The notes under the pieces: generated by a model
The model's database searches: none
The model's input: only the letters and a program-made list of their open reading frames with translations
Told to the model about the DNA's origin: nothing
NCBI GenBank assembly: GCA_024742405.1
Contig: JANSYP010000001.1
Location: 806,001-870,000, forward strand
Direction: 5' to 3'
Length of the DNA stretch: 64,000 bases
From: Paracoccaceae bacterium
GTDB taxonomy: Bacteria; Pseudomonadota; Alphaproteobacteria; Rhodobacterales; Rhodobacteraceae
Shown here: piece after piece, positions 36,088 to 45,672 of the stretch
Layout: every line of letters starts with the position of its first letter
How positions within the stretch are numbered: position 1 is the first letter of the stretch
Program-made: the position numbers and the translations under genes

Positions 36088-36623
36088 TCAAGCTGCCTGG
36101 TTCGCACGCCGTAGGGCTTTGCGTTGTCGAGGATCAACTCCTGTATCGATGCGGCCCAGGTGGTTGGCACGAAAAGCTCGAAATCCTCCGGGCCGAGGCA
36201 GGCCAGCAAAACACCAATGCCGTGGATGCCCACTTGTAAAAACTGTCCCGGCAGAAAGGCCGCGGCCGAAACATCCACCGCGGTGAGCAGCGAGAGTACG
36301 TCGCGGGCAGGCGGCCCGCTGAGCGTGATGACCGAGCGGGCATGGGACAGGTCCAACAGGACGAACTCGCCGGAGTGAAATCTGCCGAGATCCCCGGCAC
36401 CCTCGACCAACAGCCTGTCCGGCGCGATCCGCCAACTGGTCACGGAGCCCGCGCTTTGTGCCGCGCGATAACTGCCAACACCCGGCAAACCCAACTCGCG
36501 CAAAGCCGCCCCGGCGCGGGTTTCGAAGTCGTCCCAGCCCGCCATCTGCCACAGGGCATCCAACTCTCTCGTCCCAATCACAAGGGGGTCGGTCGACGAT
36601 GCGGGAACCTGCCCGTCAGCCAT
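36084..36623 (-). CDS. soxG: Sarcosine oxidase gamma subunit-like protein
   Basis: 179 residues, typical of the small SoxG subunit. Seen: DLGRFHSGEFVLLDLSHARSVITLSGPPARDVLSLLTAVDVSAAAFLPGQFLQ, which corresponds to the folate-binding-like fold of this subunit. It overlaps soxA by eight bases and the MmgE/PrpD gene by four. Here sox means sarcosine oxidase, not thiosulfate oxidation. Confidence 0.88.
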   Translation of the reverse strand: MADGQVPASSTDPLVIGTRELDALWQMAGWDDFETRAGAALRELGLPGVGSYRAAQSAGSVTSWRIAPDRLLVEGAGDLGRFHSGEFVLLDLSHARSVITLSGPPARDVLSLLTAVDVSAAAFLPGQFLQVGIHGIGVLLACLGPEDFELFVPTTWAASIQELILDNAKPYGVRTRQLE

Positions 36624-39609
36624 TTTGCCGTTCTCCTTCAGGATCGAAGAAATGGTTCGCGACGACCCTAGCCGTCAGCACCTCGTTGCCGACGAAATCC
36701 ACCACGCGCACGGTCTCACCGCGCCGCGATGCCCCGTTTTTCAGCAGGCCCATGGCAATATGTCTGTCGAGTGCCGGCGAATACGTGCTCGACGAAACCC
36801 ATCCATCGCCATGGCCTTCGGTTCTGCCGGCGGCGGGGAACAGGAGCGCTCCGGCTTTGGCGCCTGACATGCCTTCGATCTCCAGGCCCACGAGAACAGG
36901 CCGATCCGGATCCTCCAGAACATCGCGCTTGCGCAGCACCGATCCGACGAAGGGTTTTTTCGAAGACGCGAGCCCTTCGAAGCCGAGATCTTTAAGCGTC
37001 GTGCGGCCGTCCAGTTCCGGCCCCGCCACGTGTCCCTTTTCGATCCGGAGCGCTCCCATCGCCTCGGTCCCGTATGGGCGCAGGTTGACCTCCGGCCCAG
37101 CCGCGATGAGCGCTTCCCAGACCTGCCGGGCCTGCCGGGAGGGCACGTAGATCTCGTAGGCCAGCTCCCCGGAATAGGACATGCGATGGATGCGCACCGG
37201 AACGCCGGCAAGCTGCGCGCGGGTGAAATGATTGTTGGGCAGGGCCTCACGGCTCAGATCCGCACCAGCAACCTGGCTCAGCAGCGCCCGCGCGTTCGGC
37301 CCGGCCACGGCAATCGCCCCCCATTGATCCGTGACCGAGGTCACATGCACGCGCAAGTCCGCCCAGGCCGTCTGCAGCATAAGCTCGGCCATTGCCAGAA
37401 CCTTGGCCGCATTGGCCGTGGTGGTGGACATGAAGTAATCGTGCGCGGCCAGCCGGGCCGTCACACCGTCATCGAGCACAAACCCGTCCTCGCGCAGCAT
37501 CACCCCGTAGCGCAGTCGCCCCACGGCCAGGGTTTTCCAGCCGTTGACATAGACGCGGTTCAAAAACTCCGCCGCATCCGGTCCTTGCACGGCGATCTTG
37601 CCCAAGGTCGAGACATCTACGATGCCGACATGCGCCCGAACATGGGACGCTTCGCGGACATAGGCCGCTTCGAGGCTTTCGCCCGCCTCCGGGTAGTACC
37701 AGGGACGCAGCCAGGCACCGGACTCCGTCATCTCGGCGCCGTGCTCCACATGCCAGTCATGGATCGGCGAGCGTCGTGTGGGGCGAAAATGCCGCCCGTG
37801 CTCATGCCCCACAAGGGCGCCGATTGTGGTCGGAGTGAAGGGCGGCCGGAAGGTGGTCGTGCCCACGTCCGGGACCTGGACGCCGCGCAGCTCGGCCATT
37901 CGCGACAAGGCGTTGAGATTGCTGAGCTTGCCCTGGTCGGTCGCCATGCCCTGGGTCGTGTAGCGCTTCAGGTGCTCGACCGAGACATACCCCTCGCGCT
38001 CGGCCTGGTCGATGTCGGAGAGCTTCACGTCATGTTGCATATCGACGAAGGCCGTGCCCTCGGTCTTGCCCTGCAGATTGAAAACGGCCCAAGTCTTGCG
38101 GAAATCCGATTGCCAGAAGCGACCGGAATCGAGGCCAACGGGTGCGGGCCCGCAATCTCCCTTTGCGCCAGTGGCTGACGCGGCTTCCGATCCGCGGGCG
38201 AACCCCTGTTCGATCACATCGGCCATGCTGGCCGCCGCCATCGCCGTGCCGGCCGTTTGGATATGTTGCTCGGGCTTGGCATCGGGAACAAAACACGCGC
38301 CGCCCGCATCGTAGACCGGTTTGCCGAAAATCTGACTCCACAGGTGTATCGCCGGCGTCCAACCGCCCGAGACGGCGATCAGATCGGCCGGAACAATTGT
38401 CTTCTGCCCGATGGCGCGACCCGCTGCATCGACCGGGACAATGCACGCATGCCTGACCCGGCCCCAGCCTTTCGCCTCCAGCACTCCGTGGCCGAGGAGG
38501 AGCTTGACGCCCGCTCCGTTGATCAACTCGTCGAGCTCCGGGCCAATCCGTTCGCGCATGTCGACGAGGGTCACCTCGGCGCCAGCCCCTGCCAGTTCGG
38601 CAGCCGCGACATAGGCGCTGTCGTTGTTGGTGGCCACGATCACCCGGTCGCCGGCGAGAACGGCGAATCGGTTGAGGTAACTGCGCGCGGCACTGGCCAG
38701 CATCACCCCTGGCTTGTCATTCCCGCCAAACACCATCGGTCGTTCGATCGCGCCCGCCGCCAGGACCGTGCGATGGGCGTGCACTTGCCAGTAGCGCTGC
38801 CGCACCGCACCGGCCTCGGGCGCCTTCACATGGTCCGATACCCGTTCGATAAGCCCGAAGGTCTTGCCGTCATAGGCGCCGAACGCCGTGGTGCGGGTGA
38901 GGATGCGCACGTTTTCCATGCCCTGCAGTTCTGCGGCGGACTCGTCCAGCCAGGCATCGCCCGCATGTCCCACGGGCTCCGACAGGAGCGCGCCACCCAG
39001 GGCGAAGTCCTGTTCGACCAGCAGGACCTGTGCCCCGGATCTCCCTGCCGCTAGAGCCGCCGACAGCCCCGCGGCGCCACCGCCGATGACGAGCACATCA
39101 ACGGTGCGGTGGCGTTTCTCGTAAGCGTCGGGATCACTTCGATAGGTGCCACGGCCCATCCCCGCGGCCTTGCGGATGAAATGCTCGCACCACTTCCAGA
39201 ACCGCGTGGTCTGACGGAACGGGCCAATGAACGTCTTGTAGTAAAAGCCGGCGCCGAGCACCGGCGACGCCAGGCCGCTCACCGCGCCGAGATCGAAGCG
39301 CAGGGAAGGCCAGGCGTTCTGGCTGCCCGATGTCAGACCGTCGAAGGCTTCGGTCGTGGTGGCGCGCACGTTCGGCTCGTGGCGATCACCGTCGCGCAAA
39401 TGGACCAGGGCGCCCGGTTCTTCCACGCCGGCGGAATAGATGCCGCGCGGGCGGTGATATTTGAAGCTGCGCGCCACGGTGCCGAGACCGCCGGCCAGCA
39501 TGGCCGAAGCCAGCGTGTCGCCCCTGACCGCCGGCAGGCGACGGCCGTCGAAGCTGACCGAGAGCTTTTCACTCCGCTCGATGCGCCCGCCGGAGGCAAG
39601 CCGCTTCAC
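36616..39609 (-). CDS. soxA: Sarcosine oxidase alpha subunit-like protein
   Basis: 997 residues, the expected size. Domains in order: N-terminal SoxA-type region with VARSFKYHRPRGIYSAG (about residues 45-65), NAD-binding Rossmann domain with VLVIGGGAAGLSAALAAGRSG (about 173-195), and a C-terminal GcvT-like folate domain (about 610-990; FLNRVYVNGWKTLAVGRLRYGVMLREDGFVLDDG, YEIYVPSRQARQVWEAL). Known enzymes oxidise N-methylglycine and pass the methyl carbon to tetrahydrofolate. N-methylglutamate dehydrogenases share this architecture. Overlaps soxD by four bases. Confidence 0.93.
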   Translation of the reverse strand: MKRLASGGRIERSEKLSVSFDGRRLPAVRGDTLASAMLAGGLGTVARSFKYHRPRGIYSAGVEEPGALVHLRDGDRHEPNVRATTTEAFDGLTSGSQNAWPSLRFDLGAVSGLASPVLGAGFYYKTFIGPFRQTTRFWKWCEHFIRKAAGMGRGTYRSDPDAYEKRHRTVDVLVIGGGAAGLSAALAAGRSGAQVLLVEQDFALGGALLSEPVGHAGDAWLDESAAELQGMENVRILTRTTAFGAYDGKTFGLIERVSDHVKAPEAGAVRQRYWQVHAHRTVLAAGAIERPMVFGGNDKPGVMLASAARSYLNRFAVLAGDRVIVATNNDSAYVAAAELAGAGAEVTLVDMRERIGPELDELINGAGVKLLLGHGVLEAKGWGRVRHACIVPVDAAGRAIGQKTIVPADLIAVSGGWTPAIHLWSQIFGKPVYDAGGACFVPDAKPEQHIQTAGTAMAAASMADVIEQGFARGSEAASATGAKGDCGPAPVGLDSGRFWQSDFRKTWAVFNLQGKTEGTAFVDMQHDVKLSDIDQAEREGYVSVEHLKRYTTQGMATDQGKLSNLNALSRMAELRGVQVPDVGTTTFRPPFTPTTIGALVGHEHGRHFRPTRRSPIHDWHVEHGAEMTESGAWLRPWYYPEAGESLEAAYVREASHVRAHVGIVDVSTLGKIAVQGPDAAEFLNRVYVNGWKTLAVGRLRYGVMLREDGFVLDDGVTARLAAHDYFMSTTTANAAKVLAMAELMLQTAWADLRVHVTSVTDQWGAIAVAGPNARALLSQVAGADLSREALPNNHFTRAQLAGVPVRIHRMSYSGELAYEIYVPSRQARQVWEALIAAGPEVNLRPYGTEAMGALRIEKGHVAGPELDGRTTLKDLGFEGLASSKKPFVGSVLRKRDVLEDPDRPVLVGLEIEGMSGAKAGALLFPAAGRTEGHGDGWVSSSTYSPALDRHIAMGLLKNGASRRGETVRVVDFVGNEVLTARVVANHFFDPEGERQNG

Positions 39610-39902
39610 TCCGCCGCCTCCGAAGTCCGGCTCCAGGCTCGCGCCGCGTCGCGCGCAAGCTCTGCCTGTCCGATTTCATGGCTCAGCGTGTTGCGCTCCA
39701 ACACGATCCATTGCCGGCAGCCTTGCACATGATGCCAGTACTCCCGGTGCCAGCCGCGCGGATTGCCCCTCATGAACACATATTCGATCCAGGCCTGAGG
39801 ATCTTCGTTGGTCATCTCCGGGCGCCGTACGGTCGCGTCGCCGCCATAGGTGAATTCGGTTTCCGGTCGCTGGCCGCACACCGGGCACTCAATTCTGATC
39901 AT
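39606..39902 (-). CDS. soxD: Sarcosine oxidase delta subunit-like protein
   Basis: 98 residues with the zinc-binding pattern of SoxD: ECPVCGQRPETEF (Cys6 and Cys9) and WHREYWHHVQGCRQWIVLERNT, where His and the GCR motif are conserved. Sits nine bases after soxB and overlaps soxA by four, in the standard B-D-A-G order. Confidence 0.93.
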   Translation of the reverse strand: MIRIECPVCGQRPETEFTYGGDATVRRPEMTNEDPQAWIEYVFMRGNPRGWHREYWHHVQGCRQWIVLERNTLSHEIGQAELARDAARAWSRTSEAAE

Positions 39903-39911
39903 GCGACGACC

Positions 39912-41168
39912 TCAATGCGCATTGGGGTGTGGTCCAACACCTTTTTCATCGATCTGATAGCCGCGCTCGAAGCGATCGAGGCGGAACTCCGCGTTGTCCG
40001 GGTGCGGCGCGTCCTTGGCGATGGTCCAGGCAAAGCACCACCCGGAGGCGGGCGTCGCCTTGAAGCCGCCGTAACACCAGCCGCCGTTGAGATAGAGCCC
40101 GTCCACCGGGGTTTTGGTGATGAAGGGCGAGCCGTCCATGGACATGTCCATCACACCGGCCCAATGGCGCAGAAGTTTCAGCCGCGAGAGCGCAGGCATC
40201 AGCGCCTTGGCGCTGGACAGGGTGTGCTCGACAATCGGAAGCCCACCGCGTTGGGCATAGGAATTGTACATGTCCAGATCGCCGCCCAGGACCAGCCCGC
40301 CCTTGTCCGACTGGCTGATATAGAAATGGGCCGCACCAAAGCTGATGACCGTATCGATCAACGGCTTGTAGGGCTCGGTGACGAAGGCCTGCAGGCTGTG
40401 GGTCTCGATCGGCAGGCGCAGACCGGCCATCTGGGCCAGATGGCCCGAATGCCCCGCCACGCAAAGCGCGACTTTCGCCGCCCGAATGTCGCCCCGGGAT
40501 GTCTGGACCCCGCCGATGCGACCACCGTCCCACAGATAGCCGGTGACTTCGCGCTGCTGCAGGATGTCTACGCCATGCTTGTCAGCGGCCCGTGCATAAC
40601 CCCACGCCACCGCGTCGTGGCGGGCTGTGCCAGCCCGGCCCTGGTAGAGGGCGCCATGGATCGGGAAACGGGCGCTTGCGGAGTAGTCCAGGTATGGCAA
40701 GCGCCGCTGGACTTCGGCGCGGTCGAACATGTCGGCATCGATGCCGTTGGCGCGCATGATGTTGCCGCGCCGCCGGGCCGCATCCATCTGGCCCGGCGAA
40801 TGGCACAGATTGTACTGCCCGCGCTGCGAGATCATCACGTTGAAGTTGAGATCCTGGCTCAGGTCCTCCCACAGCTTCATCGAGCGTTCGTAGAACATCG
40901 TGTTGCCGGGCATCATGTAGTTGGATCGCACGATTGTGGTGTTGCGCCCGGTGTTGCCCCCACCAAGCCAGCCTTTTTCGACGACCGCCACGTTCTTGGC
41001 GCCATGCTCCTTGGCCAGGTAATATGCCGTCGCAAGTCCGTGCCCGCCGCCACCGACAATCAGGACATCGTAGTTGTCCTTGGGCTCTGGATCGCGCCAG
41101 GCACGGCTCCAGCCCCGGTTGCCCCGCATCGCCTGCTTGAAGATCGAAAACGCAGAATAGTGGCTCAT
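39912..41168 (-). CDS. soxB: Sarcosine oxidase beta subunit-like protein
   Basis: 418 residues. FAD-binding motif VLIVGGGGHGLATAYYL (residues 35-51). The His of GTARHDAVAWG (His184) matches the covalent FMN attachment site of heterotetrameric sarcosine oxidases. C-terminal GLYLNGGWCYGGFKATPASGW is family-typical. First gene of a nine-gene operon, divergent from a RpiR regulator. Substrate could be sarcosine or another secondary amine; N-methylglutamate dehydrogenase is the nearest alternative. Confidence 0.93.
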   Translation of the reverse strand: MSHYSAFSIFKQAMRGNRGWSRAWRDPEPKDNYDVLIVGGGGHGLATAYYLAKEHGAKNVAVVEKGWLGGGNTGRNTTIVRSNYMMPGNTMFYERSMKLWEDLSQDLNFNVMISQRGQYNLCHSPGQMDAARRRGNIMRANGIDADMFDRAEVQRRLPYLDYSASARFPIHGALYQGRAGTARHDAVAWGYARAADKHGVDILQQREVTGYLWDGGRIGGVQTSRGDIRAAKVALCVAGHSGHLAQMAGLRLPIETHSLQAFVTEPYKPLIDTVISFGAAHFYISQSDKGGLVLGGDLDMYNSYAQRGGLPIVEHTLSSAKALMPALSRLKLLRHWAGVMDMSMDGSPFITKTPVDGLYLNGGWCYGGFKATPASGWCFAWTIAKDAPHPDNAEFRLDRFERGYQIDEKGVGPHPNAH

Positions 41169-41200
41169 TTCGCCTCGCGAGACTCACTGCATCCGATAAA

Positions 41201-41226
41201 TTTGCAGCAAATGATACTTTTTATCA
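41201..41226. promoter_or_regulatory. Candidate operator between soxB and the RpiR gene
   Basis: Two palindromes lie side by side in an AT-rich divergent region. TTTGC-A-GCAAA occupies 41201-41211. TGATA, CTTTT, TATCA occupies 41212-41226 and is a perfect 5-5-5 inverted repeat. The second resembles the operator layout common for RpiR-type regulators and sits 44 bases from the soxB start. Regulator binding is inferred. Confidence 0.6.
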
Positions 41227-41308
41227 AATATAAAATTTCATATGGTCCCCCAACGGCTTGTCTGCGTTTTGAGAATGATGTTTCGTGACGTTCGGAGGAG
41301 CAAGGCTT

Positions 41309-42160
41309 GTGAACATTCGCCAAAAACTGCGTACCGCACTGCCCGATCTGCCCAAAAAGCTGGCGGTTGCGGCCAAGTACGCATTGGAGAACCCGGACCG
41401 GATTGCCCTGGACTCCATGCGAAAAACGGCTGCAGACGTCGGCGTGACATCGACCACCATGCTGCGGCTGGCGCGTCAGATCGGGTTTGACAGCTATGAC
41501 GAATTCAAGGCCAGCTTTCAGGCCGAACTGGTGCAGGGCGGCTTTGGCGCGCGCGCCGGCGCCTTGCGACAGGATCCACCCGGTAGCGATCTGCCCCTCA
41601 GCGACCGGATCTTTTCGGCGGCTGCCGACAATATAGAGCGCGCACGCCAGACCCTGTCGCAGACCGACCTTCGCGACGTCGCAAAGCTGATGCGGGATGC
41701 GCCAGAGGTTTACCTCGTCGGCTCCGGCTCGCTGTTCTGGCTCGCTGCGATGATGAAGAACACCGGAAACATGATCTTGCCCAATCTCAGGCTTGTGGGC
41801 GCGGAATACTCGGTCGCGGCGGAGGCCATGGGATTGGCTGCTCCGAATGACGTGGTGATCTGCTTCGGCATGAACCCGTTGGCACAACGTACCCGTGATG
41901 CGATGCTCTTCGCCCGCGAGCGTGGCGTCCATACCGTTGCGATCACCGACAAGCCAAGTTCTCGCCTGGTGGATGGCGCGATGTATGCCTTCATCAGCGA
42001 CAGCACCAGCCCGCACTATTACCCGTCCGCGGCCCCCATGATGGTCATTGTCGAAGCGCTTTTGGCCACCGTCGTTGCGGAAGGGGATGGAAGCGAACTT
42101 GCGCGAATCAAGGCGTTCGAAGCGATGCGACGAAAGAGCGGGAAGTACGCAGAGGTTTAG
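41309..42160 (+). CDS. MurR/RpiR family transcriptional regulator
   Basis: 283 residues from GTG 41309, eight bases after a strong GGAGGAG; a GTG at 41285 lies upstream of that site and is less likely. RpiR helix-turn-helix (ALPDLPKKLAVAAKYALENPDRIAL, then DVGVTSTTMLRLARQIGFDSYDEFK) and SIS domain (VYLVGSGSLFWLAAMMKNTGN, DVVICFGMNPLAQRTRDAMLF). Divergent from the nine-gene sarcosine-oxidase operon and probably its regulator. It is a distant paralogue of the regulator at 30199. Confidence 0.92.
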   Translation: MNIRQKLRTALPDLPKKLAVAAKYALENPDRIALDSMRKTAADVGVTSTTMLRLARQIGFDSYDEFKASFQAELVQGGFGARAGALRQDPPGSDLPLSDRIFSAAADNIERARQTLSQTDLRDVAKLMRDAPEVYLVGSGSLFWLAAMMKNTGNMILPNLRLVGAEYSVAAEAMGLAAPNDVVICFGMNPLAQRTRDAMLFARERGVHTVAITDKPSSRLVDGAMYAFISDSTSPHYYPSAAPMMVIVEALLATVVAEGDGSELARIKAFEAMRRKSGKYAEV

Positions 42161-42527
42161 TGAGACGCTTGAATTCGTTCGGACAGGCCGACCTGGTGAT
42201 ACGTTCGCGACCGCATCCATAGGCTGCAATCGGTCCGATTTCGCGGAACGTGTTTTCCCATTCCGACTACAGTTCCCCGGGGGGCGGTCGGTCTATCCCC
42301 GGCGAATGCCGATCGTGTCCGACGTGGACATTCAGCGGATGACGGCTGTCGCCCGCGTCGGAAACTCGAGCCAGAACCGACCTAGTTACTGTCTGCCAGA
42401 AACTTGTACACAATGTCCGTTTGGACGTTTCGTACAAAACTCCACAGCGTCTGTTCAGGCCTGATTTCGCAGTTTTCCTCGACCCGCGCGCGCACTAGGG
42501 TTCCGCCGAACAGGGGAGAGCGCGCGC
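42161..42527. other. Intergenic region upstream of the ABC-2 exporter
   Basis: 367 bases without a credible gene. It contains the nested inverted repeat at 42404-42437. The last 50 bases are GC-rich and end in a GGGGAGAG ribosome site for the GTG at 42528. Confidence 0.6.
42404..42437. promoter_or_regulatory. Nested inverted repeat (operator or leader hairpin)
   Basis: Outer arms TTGTAC (42404-42409) and GTACAA (42432-42437) are perfect. Inner arms GTCC (42415-42418) and GGAC (42423-42426) enclose a GTTT loop. It lies about 90 bases upstream of the ABC-2 exporter start. It may be an operator or an RNA structure; which cannot be told. Confidence 0.45.
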
Positions 42528-43522
<995 letters not shown>

Positions 43523-43526
<4 letters not shown>

Positions 43527-44284
43527 ACTGGCGCGCTGTCTGGGCCATGTACCACTATGAAATGGGGCGGTTTTTCCGAACCACGGCGCAGAGCCTCTTC
43601 TCGCCGGTGCTGTCGACCTCGCTCTATTTCGTGGTATTCGGAGCAGCTATCGGCAGCCGGATGGAGGATGTCGACGGCGTGTCCTATGGCGCTTTCATCG
43701 TACCCGGCCTGATCATGCTGAGCGTGATGACCCAAGCCGTGTCCAACGCCTCCTTCGGAATCTATTTCCCGAAATTCCTGGGCACGATCTACGAACATCT
43801 CTCGGCGCCGGTGAACTTTCTGGAGATCGTCATAGGCTATGTCGGTGCGGCGGCGACCAAATCGCTGGCGATCGGCGCGATCATCCTGGTGACGTCGTTT
43901 TTCTTTGTCGATGTCACCATCGCCCATCCGCTCGCCATGGTGGGGTTCCTGCTCCTGACCTGCCTCAGCTTCAGCCTGCTGGGCTTCATCATCGGGATCT
44001 GGGCGGAAAACTTCGAGCAGCTCCAGCTCGTGCCGCTGCTTGTGATCACGCCGCTGGTGTTTCTGGGGGGCAGCTTCTATTCGATCACCATGCTGCCACC
44101 GGTCTGGCAGACGATCTCGCTCTTCAATCCGGTGGTCTATCTGGTGTCCGGTTTCCGCTGGTCATTCTTCGGCACCGGCGATGTGCCCGTGGGATGGAGC
44201 CTTTTGGCGATAGCCGCCTTCACCGGCGGGTGCCTCTGGGTGATCTGGTGGATCTTCCGCACCGGCTGGCGCATCCGGCAGTAG
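43523..44284 (+). CDS. ABC-2 type permease (YadH-type)
   Basis: 253 residues with six membrane segments, start at ATG 43523 overlapping the ATPase stop. Typical ABC-2 features: N-terminal [31 protein letters not shown], then [33 protein letters not shown] (coupling region) and [34 protein letters not shown]. Exporter of unknown lipid, polysaccharide or drug cargo together with the gene before it. Confidence 0.92.
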
Positions 44285-44285
44285 C

Positions 44286-44600
44286 CTAGCGCCGTTTCCG
44301 GCTCAACCGCTTCGCGTTGGACTTGGTCTTGGCACCGATCGGCTTGATCCCAGCCAGGGTCGCGGCGGCCGTGCCACGGCTTGCCGCGGCACTTCGGGCG
44401 GCCATCTCGAAGGATTTCGCGAAGGCTGCGGGCTTTTCGAGCACCATCCGCGTCGCTTCTTCGGGCTTCATCGTGCCGAGCATCATCTGCATCATGCGCG
44501 CAACGATAACCTGGTTGGCGCTCATCAACATCTGGGTGTAGGCGAGGTTGGCTTTCTGCCAGGTGGCTGCGGCGCGCAGCAGCGCTGTAGGATCGTACAT
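44286..44600 (-). CDS. Small phasin-like hypothetical protein
   Basis: 104 residues from ATG 44600, with AAGG upstream. Mostly helical and Ala/Met-rich (WQKANLAYTQMLMSANQVIVARMMQMMLGTM, then EEATRMVLEKPAAFAKSFEMAARSAAA) with a strongly basic tail (KTKSNAKRLSRKRR). This resembles phasins or other polyhydroxyalkanoate-granule proteins, and the basic tail suggests contact with nucleic acid or polyphosphate. It lies just downstream of the polyphosphate kinase gene on the same strand. The phasin reading is tentative. Confidence 0.65.
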   Translation of the reverse strand: MYDPTALLRAAATWQKANLAYTQMLMSANQVIVARMMQMMLGTMKPEEATRMVLEKPAAFAKSFEMAARSAAASRGTAAATLAGIKPIGAKTKSNAKRLSRKRR

Positions 44601-44662
44601 GGGGTTACCTTTCAATAATTGGGGGCCGAGGGAACTGTCCGGCCCCCGAGATCTCTCGGGGA

Positions 44663-45586
44663 TCAGTATTTCTGCGGTACGTAGAGTTCCGGCGGCAAGA
44701 CATCACGCTCATACTCGGAGTTGTGCACCCGCTCGGGCAGCATGACCTCTTCGCTGGGCACGGGCTCGTACGGGATCTGGGTCAGCAGGTGATCGATGCA
44801 ATTGAGCCGGGCGCGTTTCTTGTCGTTGCCAGGGACGATGTACCAGGGCGCTTCGGGGATGTTGGTGCGCGCGAAGGTGTCTTCCTTGGCCTTGGTGTAC
44901 TGCTCCCAGCGGACGCGGGACTGCAGATCCATCGGCGAGAGCTTCCACTGCTTCAGAGGGTCGTGGATGCGCATCAGGAAGCGCATCTGCTGTTCCTCGT
45001 CGGTGATCGAGAACCAGTATTTGATGAGCCGGATACCCGACCGCACCAGCATCCGTTCGAATTCCGGCACGTCGTTGAAGAACTGCTCGACCTGGTCTTC
45101 GGTGGCAAAACCCATGACCCGTTCCACGCCGGAGCGGTTGTACCAGGATCGGTCCAGCAGAACGATTTCACCGCCCGCGGGCAGGTGCGGCACGTAGCGC
45201 TGGAAATACCACTGGGTCTTTTCGCGATCGCTGGGCGCGGGCAGGGCGACAACCCGGACGACGCGTGGATTGAGCCGCTGGGTGATGCGCTTGATCACGC
45301 CGCCCTTACCGGCGCTGTCGCGGCCCTCGAAGATGACCACGATCTTTTCGCCGGTATGCTGGACCCAGTCCTGCAGTTTGATCAGTTCAGACTGCAGATG
45401 CAGCAGCTTGGTGAAATAGTCCTTGCGCTCCAGCGACGGCGGATGCGCCTTGCGGTAGATCTTGCGGATCTCCAGGGACAACGCCGGTTCGCTGATCTCG
45501 AGCTCGAAATCCTCGTCCAGCGTGTCTGCCAGTTCTGCGGCGAGCCAGTCCTTGCTGCCTTCTGTTTTGTCGGTCAGGTCATCCAT
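44663..45586 (-). CDS. ppk2: Polyphosphate kinase 2
   Basis: 307 residues, class I single-domain PPK2 size. Walker A FEGRDSAGKGGVIK (residues 87-99), Walker B region LLDRSWYNRSGVERVMGF, the lid-like QRYVPHLPAGG and C-terminal WYIVPGNDKKRARLNCIDHLL. PPK2 makes GTP or ATP from nucleoside diphosphates and polyphosphate, or the reverse. A long acidic N-terminus precedes the core. The phasin-like gene follows with a 62-base gap, so the two may share a transcript. Confidence 0.95.
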   Translation of the reverse strand: MDDLTDKTEGSKDWLAAELADTLDEDFELEISEPALSLEIRKIYRKAHPPSLERKDYFTKLLHLQSELIKLQDWVQHTGEKIVVIFEGRDSAGKGGVIKRITQRLNPRVVRVVALPAPSDREKTQWYFQRYVPHLPAGGEIVLLDRSWYNRSGVERVMGFATEDQVEQFFNDVPEFERMLVRSGIRLIKYWFSITDEEQQMRFLMRIHDPLKQWKLSPMDLQSRVRWEQYTKAKEDTFARTNIPEAPWYIVPGNDKKRARLNCIDHLLTQIPYEPVPSEEVMLPERVHNSEYERDVLPPELYVPQKY

Positions 45587-45672
45587 AAGCGGGCCCCTTG
45601 GTCGTCGTCGTTCAAATCGTGCCTAGCAGAGACGTTCCACTGCAGTAGTAAAGCTTTTGCGACAGAGGTCTG

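Noticed and set aside
36084-41168. sox genes as thiosulfate oxidation genes, given the sulfite dehydrogenase at 20701
   Set aside because: The proteins match the sarcosine oxidase subunits B, D, A and G, not SoxXYZABCD; the shared name is coincidental.
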